Positions 1 through 10,700 of a DNA stretch of 22,426 bases are shown one piece after another. The stretch is from Larix sibirica (lineage: Eukaryota > Streptophyta > Pinopsida > Pinales > Pinaceae): positions 1 to 22,426 of the forward strand of contig NWUY0304440012.1 in NCBI GenBank assembly GCA_004151065.3, given 5' to 3'. Position 1 is the stretch's first letter. Each line of letters begins with the position of its first letter. The position numbers were made by a program, and so were the translations under genes. The notes beneath the pieces were generated by a model. That model saw nothing but the letters and a program-made list of their open reading frames with translations, was not told where the DNA came from and made no database searches.

Positions 1-58
1 CTCGCATGCTGGGAGGCCTAACTTCCGAGAACTCAACCGATCGAGCTAACTCTTGGGG
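1..58 (-). mobile_element. possible tRNA-derived SINE head, cut by window edge
   Basis: Read on the minus strand, this stretch resembles the 5' half of a tRNA. An A-box-like TAGCTCGATCGG (37..48 on +) is followed by GTTGAG, as in a D-arm, and then an anticodon-arm-sized segment. Beyond 58 the DNA becomes plain AT-rich, as expected upstream of an element. The B box would be outside the window, so this is tentative. It could be a degraded tRNA pseudogene. Confidence 0.35.
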
Positions 59-990
59 CTATATATTATTGAATTCTTATAAAAGCATTTAAAATATTTA
101 TATATAATTTAATTTATATTGTCTGTCAATGAAAAGGTTATATTGTTGTAAGTCCTTTATCATATTTATTAAATAAATATTAAGAAATGTTGTAAGAACA
201 TGGATTTATTTATTTTAAATACCCATACACCCCAAAAGATTTGTGACATGCACATGCCACAAACCAACATAGTGCTCGTGCAATGGGCTATCCAAGGCAA
301 TGGATTACGATGGGTAATGTGTTTCGTATACAATTACATTCAGGTCTCGACTTGCAATTGAGTTGGCAATGCTCTAAACATGATAAGTGAGACGATGTTG
401 AACACAATGTCAAGCCATAGAGGGTAGGCCCCAAAACACTGTAAAAGTGATGGGAAAGGAGACCTTTTGTTTGCATTTGATATTGCTAGACGTTCATTGA
501 AGTCCTATTGAATTTGAATCTATTCATTGAATGCAAAGCTCATTCTTGGATGGATGTGTAGAGGAATTTGGAAAGCTCTATTGTGGGCATTGGAGTCACT
601 TGGGAAGATGACCTCCCCAGAGTTGAGTACTGAATGATGTCGACTTACAAATCTAGGTAAGGGTCACCAATTGGATGTTTGTGAATAGCAAACTGAGAAG
701 ATAACGGGGAGAAGTAGCAAATTGCAATGTAGTTGTCTCTAGGGAGAGGAGCTAAGATGCTATTCCGAATTCACATCAACTTGGCAAACTCCTTAGAGGC
801 AACCATAGAAGCCTTCCTCGAAGAGAGTCTCATAGTAAGAGACTCCATTATTATTATTATAATTATTATGAAGACAAATACTACATTAATACGAAGTTAT
901 AAATGCCATCCATAATAAGATTAATCATTCAAGCATCAACTTTCTATTACAATTTACATAGATAACATCAACCAGATAGCACTTACAACC

Positions 991-1666
991 ATAGTATGAA
1001 GATTCGATCATGTTGAGAGTTTGTGTACAGAAATTGGCATGGAATTTGAAATTTGGTGAGTATTTCAGATAGTATGGATACAATAAACTTGACTAAATTA
1101 TCAAATATATTTTCAAATTTTAACTTCTAGAGATTTATGCAATGTTACTATTAAAATTTAATTGTTGCGTTAAAAGTGGAATTTCAACTAGAGTAGTTAA
1201 TGTATAGGTTGTAGTTTAACTATTCAACTATTCATTAATTATCAATATAAGAGTGGAACTGAAATAACAACATATCCAATGGTAACTCGAGTCTCTTATC
1301 ACATGACGATGACCACATTCGTGAATCTCCACATTCGTGAATCTTGAAGCTATATGTTTTTTCATATATATAAATAGAAACTCAAATTACACAAGCATAA
1401 ATGATTTTGGAGAGCAAAACAAAGTAAAATCTAGACACAAAAAACTCACGAATGATTTTAGACAAAATTGTGACTATTGTTCCATGTATATCTTTTAAAT
1501 GAATGTTGAAGCCACACACATTTCTTAGTCCACATTAAAAAAATACATAAATTGAGACCATTTCTATTGAACTCTATTTTCACGTATATTTTAAAATTTT
1601 ATAAAATTTAAAAATGCATATTTTTAAAATTATGAGATGTCTACTTTCGTATATTAGTCATTTATG
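991..1666 (+). mobile_element. non-autonomous TIR transposon, copy 1
   Basis: Flanked by the 9-bp direct repeat CTTACAACC (982-990 and 1667-1675), read as a target-site duplication. The left end ATAGTATGAAGATTCGA resembles the inverted terminus of copy 2. The interior matches copy 2 (12425..13174) in opposite orientation through most of its length, for example the blocks at 1015..1130 and 1375..1470. It has no coding capacity. The 9-10-bp target duplication fits Mutator-like elements. The right end is decayed or has lost about 60 bp relative to copy 2. Confidence 0.72.
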
Positions 1667-2474
1667 CTTACAACCATGAAAATTGTAAGTGATTTGTAAG
1701 TTTCTATAAGTATTCCACTCGATAGTTGGTCAGAAAAGATCTTAACTATTTAGTACTCCCATGAAAATTGATATTGAAAAAAAATGGTATTATATTGTAC
1801 AATACATAAATTATTAACATTTATATGGTTTTAAAACAATAAAATCATTCACAAAACTATCGTAAACTAAATTCTGTAGAAAACATGGACACAATATTTT
1901 ATCCTGGAGAAATCCATTTTGGTAAAACTATAACAAGAAAGGACAATGCCTTCAAATAAATCCTTAAGCTATGGTTAATTCAATGTTGTGGCTCTCATGT
2001 AGCTCTAAGACTAATAATTTCTCAACATTGGAAGAAGTTACAGTTCTTCGTAGAATTTTGCTCTTTTGGCTTGGAGGTCTGGTACTAGTCGATTGTGGAG
2101 CATATGCTTGTTTATGTTTGCAATTTTAGTGCTTAATCCTTACCCTTCTATGGAACAATCTTCTTTTGGAATCGACACCTTTGGAAGATCCTTGACTTTG
2201 GTCCCCTTGTAACTATTCTTCTTTGGAACGATAATGTCTACCATAGTAACTTCTGTCCTCCAAACCCCATTCTCTCCTCTTTTAATAATTATTGAAGGAG
2301 CTAGGTTTAACTCTAGGGCTTTGGCCCTCTGGAATCTTCTTGGGTAACCTTATGTGGCTAGCTCTACATGTGTGAGCAATGGGAGATGATGTGGCTTACT
2401 CCTAGGTCTACAATGGTCTTGCTACATACTTACACATCTACACCACATGAATTGTATCTATTATCGATGCAATT

Positions 2475-2560
2475 ATACACACATACACACATACACGTGT
2501 GTGCGTGTGAATGCGTGCGTTTGTGTGCATGCGTGTTTACATACACATGTGACACACCTA
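2475..2560. repeat. CA then TG alternating tract with hairpin potential
   Basis: A run of CA/TA dinucleotides (ACACACATACACACATACAC) turns directly into TG/CG dinucleotides (GTGTGTGCGTGTG and on), with the switch at ACACGTGTGT. The two halves are self-complementary, so the strand can fold back, and the alternating purine-pyrimidine order favours Z-DNA. Confidence 0.85.
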
Positions 2561-2940
2561 TAGCCCTTGTGATGCAACAACTATTAGTGAAGTTATATAT
2601 AATTTTATATCTATATAACTCCTTGAAGTCGTCACTTTATCATATTGGCTTGATTTTTTGAGTTTTTTAGCTCATTGGAAAGCTCTTGACCTTAAGTAAC
2701 CCCAATGGAATTAGTTATATTGAATAATGCTCCATTCTGGATGATTAGATTTGAATTATCTCGCTTTATAGAGAGTCAAGCCTAAAACCAACAAGCTTAT
2801 GGTCAATTTTTGAGCATTAATCCATATAAGAGGAAGTCTATGACAAATAAAGAAGTGAAAAAAGAGACAACTATTCATCTAATTTTCCTTCCTCTTGGTA
2901 CCAGTGCAACCTCCATGGCTCCCATGTTGTTGTGGTAGTA

Positions 2941-3680
2941 GAGTTGAGGGAATCATGAAGTTGAACCACTCCAACCAAATAAAATCCTAAAGATGAATGA
3001 AATGATGGAATATAATGAGGACATTGTTTGAGATGGGTTTATTTTGCTTGTTCTATTATGGTTGTCATAGGTTTTGGGGCCTTCCCCTGAGCCCCACATT
3101 ATCAAAAAACATAAAATGAAAAGCTTGTCTCTTGTTGTCTAGGGATGTTTTGGATCGGTTGGGATCACCACAAAGAGCAGTACGAGAGCTTTGATGATTT
3201 GGCAACAGAGGGAGGTCAGAGTGCATGTACATCTTTTAAAGGAGCGATTCTCATAGTGTTTTTGGGAGTAGGCATCAACGAATAAAAAAGAGGGAGCATG
3301 TCGTCGAGAGTCGAAGGTAACCATGAAGTTGAACCTTTCCAACTGGACAAATATCCTAAAGATGAATGATGATGGAATATAATGAGGACATTGATTGAGA
3401 TGGGTTTATTTTGCTTGTTCTATTATGGCTGTCATAAGTTTTGGGGCCTTCCTATGGGCCCCACATTATAAAAAACATAAAATGAAAAGCTTCTCTCTTG
3501 TTGTATGGGGGTGTTTTGGATTGGTTGGGATCACCACAAAGAGCACTACGAGAGCTTTGATGATTTGGCAGCAGAGTGAGGTTAGAGTGTGTATGTACAA
3601 CATGTTTTTAGGGAGCGATTCTCATAGTGTTTTTGGGAGTAGGCATCAATGAGTAAAATAGAGGGAGCATGTCATCGAGA
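2941..3680. repeat. two-copy tandem duplication, unit ~367-371 bp
   Basis: Unit 1 (~2941-3308) and unit 2 (~3309-3680) share long near-identical blocks, such as TTGAGATGGGTTTATTTTGC and GGGATCACCACAAAGAGCA, at an offset of 367-371 bp. Differences are scattered substitutions and small indels. The short reading frames inside are not shared intact between copies, so there is no sign of a coding function. Confidence 0.9.
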
Positions 3681-4637
3681 GTGATTTTGTTGGCGAATTC
3701 TTTTGTGAGAGTGCCCTCAGAATTCCTTGACCAACTCTTGGGAGTGTATATTCATTCGGAGCAGCAACGATGCCCTCTAGAACAATTTCGATATCATTGG
3801 CCCCAAATGTGTCACTAAAATGTATTTTGTTGTGAAGGCTATTATATTTCCTAACAACTTATACTTGTCGTTGGTGATATTATTAGCATTTGTTTGGGAT
3901 AGGATTACTTTATTGATCACGAGTTAAGTTGGATCTCATTCTTATAAGGTCTTTAGCATGAAACTTCTCATTACGAACCCTCTGTGAGGAAGTCACAATT
4001 AGTTGTGTGAATGATTGTCCCCCAATTTTCAAATTGAATTGTCATCATGTGTGCTGGTAATAAGCTGTTGTGTGCATGTGAGCATAGTACCATTCTCTAT
4101 GTGCTCATGGATCTCCTGGTTTCTATTTTTTTAATAATTTATTCTCACACATGTTGATTTATTTTTACTTTGATTCATTGTTGTTACTCTAAACTCCTAC
4201 CTTTGGGGGTTATATAAAATCCCACTTCTTGATGGCCCCAATTGGGGTTTGCTTTTGTTAATGTGATGTCTTCAGTATCGTTAATTGTGGAAGAAGGTAG
4301 CACGCATGCCATGCTAAAGATTGGTTGTCCACATACCTGGTTATGCATCCAACCATTAATATGGTGGTGATTATGTTAAGAAATATTTGAATATCTCCTG
4401 GATTAAATTATTTTACTGAAAGAATCACACCTTTTCTTTTAAAATAAATAAATCCTTTGAAAATAAAATAATTTTTCAAAAGCAATGCTAAATATTTGTA
4501 ACATTTGCCAAGGTTTTTACACTTTGTTTACAACTCGTGATTTTCCTTGGAGCAGAAGCACTCCAATTCTTTAAAAGTGCCTGATCTTCAACTTTATTTC
4601 TTGCAAACTGACTTGAGCATTTATGTCTTTTATGCAG

Positions 4638-4708
4638 ATCAACCATTTGTTGGTGCATCTGTTGGGTATTTTTCAGTTCTGTTTCTTCTTGCTGGCCGTG
4701 CATTGACT
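4638..4708 (+). CDS. DEK1: DEK1 exon a: membrane helix
   Basis: Exon follows a TTTTATGCAG acceptor and ends before GTGAGT. The first two bases (AT) complete an Asp codon whose G lies in an upstream exon, so this is internal and not the gene start. It encodes QPFVGASVGYFS and a Leu/Phe-rich stretch ending AGRALT, one of the last membrane helices of the MEM region. No exon ending in the expected upstream sequence (a GWHQ-like motif in the family) was found in 1..4637. Confidence 0.93.
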
Positions 4709-7700
4709 GTGAGTTCTATTTGACGTTTCCTCTAAAAATTTTTACCCTTCACAAATCAAAGCATTTATTAAATGTTATGTTTTAAGTTGTTTTTTTGAAA
4801 TATCTCATGAAGTATGCTGATGAAATTCATTTTGATTTTCATTTGAACAAAGTCAGGTTTTTAAGATTTCTATGCATGTTAATATTTGTTGTATACATTG
4901 ATTTGATTACAGGTTCTTCTGTCACCTCCTGTGGTAGTCTATTCCCCTAGGGTGTTGCCGGTGTATGTATATGATGCACATGCAGATTCTGCTAAGAATG
5001 TCAGGTTGGTCTGATGTGCCGTGTTTGTACTGTATTGAAGCTCCTAGTCGTGCATACATTGTGTTTTCAGTCGATTATTGTGAGATCTTTTCTTTTTCCT
5101 TTTTGGTTCTCGGTGCTTGTTTATTGTATCTATTATCTGTATCATTCTGATGCTATCTAACTCAGGTGATGCTTTCATTTTGTTACTTTTCAGTTCTTCT
5201 TTAATTGAGCTTTTTGGAATTGCATTGGCAACAATGGGCTGGGGTGTTGTTGCAAGCCTGGAAATATACCCACCATTTGCAGGAGCTGCTGTTTCTGCTA
5301 TAACATTAGTTGTGGCATTTGGATTTGCTGTTTCACGCCCATGCTTAACATTGAAGGTGATCTTATTACTTGATTCTTTACTTAACTGATGAAGTTTGAC
5401 ATGACCATGGACTTCTTTCCTTTTAACTACAAATCAATTATCATAGTGTTTTTCTCAAATAAATTGATGATATTTGCTGTATGACACTTTTTTTAATGAA
5501 CATCTCATCTCTATGAAATATATTTTAGATTTAACTGTGCCTTCCTGTCCTTACAGATGATGGAAGATGCTGTACATTTTCTTACTAAAGAAACAGTTGT
5601 TCAGGCTATTGCTCGAGCTTCCACAAAGGTAAATGTGACATATATGTCATGAAGCTATATGCCATTTTCTGAAGAACAAGAGGAAATTTTTTGTGACATC
5701 CAGTAAACATGATCATTTTCTAAGCAAGACTTCTTCTGCAGTTTGTTACTGTACAAACTTTGTGTCGTCCCATCACAGAGGATTTGTCTTAAGTTGGGTA
5801 GATTTTGCATTTTCCCCTCTACTATTAATTCTGAATTCTTTGTAGCAGCAGGCAAATATCTTTTAATAACATATTAAATATAAGTTACGATACGTTTATT
5901 AATGTTTAACAAATGACCGAAAGTAGGTCAGTGGGACTGCTCAATACGAAAGTGTTAATACATAGTGGGAGTGCAAGGGCCACTACTATGAACGCAAGAA
6001 ACAAAACTGATCTCTATGATATAGGTCCAAGTATTAGAATGCTGACATCAAAAACAATGGTCTGGAGCCGAGAGCAGGGGAAAGAGCCGCAGTGCTCCAA
6101 GTTTCCTTTTTTATCCTGATATGAAACCTTTGTGCATCACACAGAGTTCTAGTATTTGTTGAATCCTTGTGGGACGCTTGTTCTAGTTTCTGATAGTGCA
6201 GATTTTGTGGTTTGAGGAGTTTGTTGCCCTTCTAGAGCTCATGTAGATACCCTTAGTCAACAATCTGTCTTCAATTAGATACTGTGAGTTTGTTGCCAGT
6301 GGAATCTGTCTTCAGCCTCTTAGATTTACTTGTCTGTTATATAATCTTTTGGATTTCAAAAAGCTGTGTGGCTACTTATTCTCAAACCTGTTGTTTATGA
6401 ATTTTTAGTTGATAGAGAATATTGCGTTCTTCCTGTAACCATTTCAACCAAGCTTTCACTGGCATGTTTCTCTTTTCTTTGTTCAAGATGCTTGTGCCAC
6501 TTTCTCTGAATATGCTGCATCTAATTCCCCTTTTGATGAGAGCTGTTTGTTCATCTTCAATCATATCTTGATTCTTACCCCATTTGTTCCAGCTGCAGAA
6601 TATGGGTAAGACACTTGTATTCGCTGTGTTTCAACATCGTTCTTTGAAGCTGATGGTTGGATGTTTCCAGTGGTTGAACACTTTAATAATAGTAAAAGCA
6701 TTAAGACACTTGTATTTGCTGTGTTTCAACATCGTTCTTTGAAGCCGATGGTTGGATGTTTCCAGTGGTTGAACACTTTAATAATAGTAAAATCATTTAG
6801 GTGGTTTTTGTTTTAAATTTGTGGCAAAATGTGGTACTTAAAAACTGTTGTTTTTCTGCTTTCTGGCCAAGCTACTAAGCACACTGGATTTTTTCTTTGG
6901 TGGTGGTGCAAGGTTAGCATTTTCATCACTGGACGGACATGGAAAAACTACAAAATTATCTTTATATAAAATTTTAAAGTTTACTTGAGCTTATTCAAAC
7001 TTTTATCCTTAATTTAATTGTGCTCAGATAACCTATGTTTATGGCACACACCTAACCTGATAGTGTCACCTGATGCCGGGCCTGATCCTGTGGTCCTATG
7101 TCTCGACTGTTCGTGTTATGAAAGGTGGATCCTTATCTACTCAAACTTGGAGAAGATAAAAGGAAGACAATGTTGGATGAGGAAAAGGAAAGCTATATGT
7201 GTTCTAACCATCACTCAAAGATGCAACTAAGTTGAAAATGTGGAAATGGGTATCCACTTCTGAAATGGCTATGACATGGAAAAAGACCCCTCAAAATTTT
7301 GGGAACGAGGAAACACAATATTTAAAAATAAAATATTATAATATTTCAAAACAGATTTTTTTACAATTGCACATACATCAATGTAAATAAGTTTGCTAAT
7401 CTGTGTGTAGCAAATAAGTCTGAATATAGAAAAATGCCATCGTGATATGATTTGTACAATACATATATTGAAGTTCTGAATAAAATTACGTAAACTGGAG
7501 GCCCTAAATGGCCTATAGACTCTAGAATAAAAAATCATCATTCTATAATCAAATAAGTACATAGCTCATTAGGTTTAGTTGAACACTACCGAGTCTAGGG
7601 ATTTGAAGTTTTCTTTCTTGGTGGTGGCTTCAACTGATGTTGCCATTTGACATTTTAAATCAATTACATGAGCACCATTGGGCAACGCATAGGTTTCAGC

Positions 7701-10700
7701 TAGTTGGCACCAATGAGTATCCTATTCTCCTTCTAGGTTTCAATCTTAGAATCACCCAATGTGTAGGTCAAGGGATGCACAAGGGGTTAAGGGGTCCTAT
7801 CTTGAATGCACTCTGAAACCCTGGAGAAACTGTAAGTGTGGAAAGCTGAAAATGCCTCAATTTCTATCTTTTCTGTGTGAAATTTGACAGTTCCGATTTG
7901 ATCACAAATAATCTTGAAATGGGATTCCCCATGTAAATTTTCTTGTTAAACTAAGTAAATTATAAACAAAGGTAAGTTTCAACATTAACCTTAAGAGTCG
8001 AGGTTAAGACTTATGCAATTTCAAAAAGGAGGACAATCTTTTCGTGTGATTTTTGAGGTTCTTGGTGAAATGCTTAAGGGAGTTTATGGGCCCAAAATGC
8101 AGTTTTTTCTGGAGGAAACTTTCCCAAATTCAGGTTCACATGTTGAAGACGTATAAGGGCATTACAAAATACATTGTGGGCTGTTTTGGCAATGAAAATG
8201 CCACATGAAATGTTTCGGGCTATTTTGGGGCATTTCTTGCTAAAGATGCACAATTTCTATGTAAAACTATCCAATGCTCGAGTGTTACAGGGCATTTCTA
8301 AAGGTACTATGTGCAGTTTCGACAGCTCAAACTTAGGGGGCAGGACTTTCCTCAGTCCTGCAATTTAGAGCTGCACAATCCTTAATCTTTCTCCCTTTCC
8401 AAGTTTTTGGTTATGTTACCAGTTTGTTGGATATATTGTGTTCATTCCATATTATCTTTGTCCAAAAACAGCTCTTGTGCTTTTCCATAAGTTAAATAAG
8501 GAAAACTTAACCTTTAGTATCATCGTAGTTCTAAACAATTTTAAACAAACTGCCAATTTCAGATATCTGTAGTGTAACTGCTTTGTCCAAAGAGGAGTGG
8601 CTCGGGTAACATTAAGTAATTGAATGTTTGGAATTGGTGATGGAAATGATTTGGTTGGGTAAAACTGTTTGTTTTTCAGATTGTGACTTTTAAATTACCT
8701 TGAGTTGTAAGGAAGATGGTTAATTACTATTTAAAGAAATTTTATTTCTAGTGCATTTGAAATATTACCCTCGGGTACGGGTACGTGTACCCTTACCTTC
8801 GGGTATGGGTACCCATGCTACTGAGGTGTGTTTATTTGATGTTGTTGTTGGTTCATATGTTAAAACAATTGAAAACAATTAATTTATTTTGTATTTTTTA
8901 ATGCTTGTTGTGGTTTGCCGATTTTTTCCAATTATTTTGCCGATGTTGCCGAGAAGTTGTATTCCAGACCCCCTGTTGATTTTTGCTGATGGGAATGTTT
9001 TCAACAATGGTACTGTGTTAAAAGTCACATATGATGCTTGGATTGGTAAGAAACCAAAGGTAAACCATCAAAAAGTATTTGGTTAGTTGTGTATGATGGC
9101 ATCACATGTATAAAATTGTTATTTGTTGGGTGTGTTGACAAAAGGAAAGCACATACGTTGGTGGATCCTTGCGGAAATAGATGGTTGTGAGCATGGAGTT
9201 TAGAATCAAGGAAAGTTTAGATGTGAATAAAATTGATGATGATTGGTTTGAGGCTGATAAATCAACAGACCTACAAGTTGAAAAGGTTGTAGTAGTCATA
9301 CAATGTTACCCAGGTCCCAGGTAGCACAAGAAGTAAGGGAGCTCACACAATTTGATGATGGAGAGGAGGTCCAGTGATGGGAGAAAGTCAAAGGCTTCAA
9401 GATGCAAAGAAAGAAGTGCTACCGCATTAGTCCCAAAGGAGGTGGGAGGATTGAAGACATGAGAGAGGTTGATTGCTAGATATTAAAGTGGAGCTGTAGG
9501 TGATGGATGTATCCATATTAGTCCCAACTATGGAAAAACAGTATGATTGGTGAATGGATGTAAAGAGGCCATACGATCAGACATGTGGCTGTGAATCAAC
9601 CATAGAAGGTGTAGGTTGTAGGTTTGGATACAACTCTTATTAGATAATGGCTTGCTTCAAAGATATGTGCATTGAAAGAGATACAGGAATGGATACTGAT
9701 ATGGGGAGGGAAATGGATACGACAGATTTTCAGAAAAGTTGGATACGATACGATGCGGAAATGACAATGCATGTGCACACACACAAACAAATTCAAAAAC
9801 ACCATGAGGCATACTTAGTTAAGATTATCATTCATCAATTAGATTTAGAGGCATTCATGTCATTCATAACAATTGAAATTAGCAAACTCAAATATTGCAA
9901 TAGACAATATTCTTCTATCATGATTGAAATATATAAAGCCAACCCCTATCAAGCATTTAATCAAAAACATGTTGGCTACATCTAAACATCAACGTCTAAA
10001 TCCTAAAATTACTTGAAGATTGAATCCAATTGTTAGCATTTAACAAAAGAATACACTGATTGTACCTCTAGAGTAAGTGTTGGAATTTGTGATTAAACAC
10101 AATTTTGAAGGTTAGTGAGTGACTTGACTGAGGTGTATTTGGGTTGATCCACTGACTGGACAATCAACTAGGCGCTGTGAGGGTTGGTTGTTTGGCCTAA
10201 ATTAATAGGGGATTGTCTACCTGTTTGGGATCGATTTGGATGATCAAAATTGAATTAATCAGCCATATTTTAAGGGGGTTGGCTAGGCACTCGAGTATAC
10301 ATAAGTGAGCTCATGTGTTGAGCCATATGATAAAAGGTGTGATGACATGCAGTTTTGCACTCTAAGCTATAACACTATCTCTAGACACCACTGAGTTTTC
10401 TTGGTTATGTTTATTTTTTATTGTTTATACTGTTAAAATTCAAATAAGAATAAAAATATCACATGTATATCATATGGAGAATTTGGGTTGACTGAGGTGT
10501 ATTTGGGTTGATCCACTGACTGGACAATCAACTAGGAGTGAGGGTTGGTTGTCTGGCCTAAATTAATAGGGGATTGTCTACCTGTTTGGGATCGATTTGG
10601 ATGATCAAAATTGACTTAATCAGCCATATTTTAAGGGGGTTGGCTAGGCACTCAAGTATACATAAGTGAGCTCATGTGTTGAGCCATATGATAAAAGGTG

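Larger units (their letters stand above)
1..4637 (+). other. 3' part of a long DEK1 intron
   Basis: No exon was found here. The first exon seen begins inside a codon, so the stretch is intronic and the intron is at least 4.6 kb. Between the listed repeats (SINE-like edge, transposon at 991..1666, CA/TG tract, tandem duplication at 2941..3680) I see only AT-rich unstructured sequence. That covers 60..980, 1680..2470, 2560..2940 and 3685..4637. Confidence 0.8.

Noticed and set aside
850-871. TTATTATTATTATAATTATTAT run
   Set aside because: A short, imperfect trinucleotide microsatellite. Common in AT-rich plant introns and not informative.
1311-1346. Two copies of CCACATTCGTGAATCT in tandem
   Set aside because: A 16-17-bp duplication inside transposon copy 1, absent from copy 2. 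Too short to mean more than local slippage.
3395-3652. 85-codon open frame with a hydrophobic start (MRWVYFACSIM...)
   Set aside because: It lies in the second unit of the 367-bp duplication. The same frame in unit 1 is broken, and the translation matches no DEK1 segment or other family I know.
3820-3930. Hydrophobic translation (YLSLVILLAFVWDRI) that could be an upstream DEK1 membrane exon
   Set aside because: It does not match the DEK1 segment expected just before the exon at 4638, and there is no suitable donor that supplies the G needed to complete the split Asp codon.
5913-6119. 68-codon frame in the long intron
   Set aside because: Not similar to any known protein, and DEK1 is continuous between residues encoded at 5628 and 13768, so it is not a missing exon.
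9647-9985. 112-codon frame on the plus strand
   Set aside because: Low-complexity start (MDTDMGREMDTTD) from GGATAC-type repeats, no recognisable domain, no splice or start context, inside an intron.
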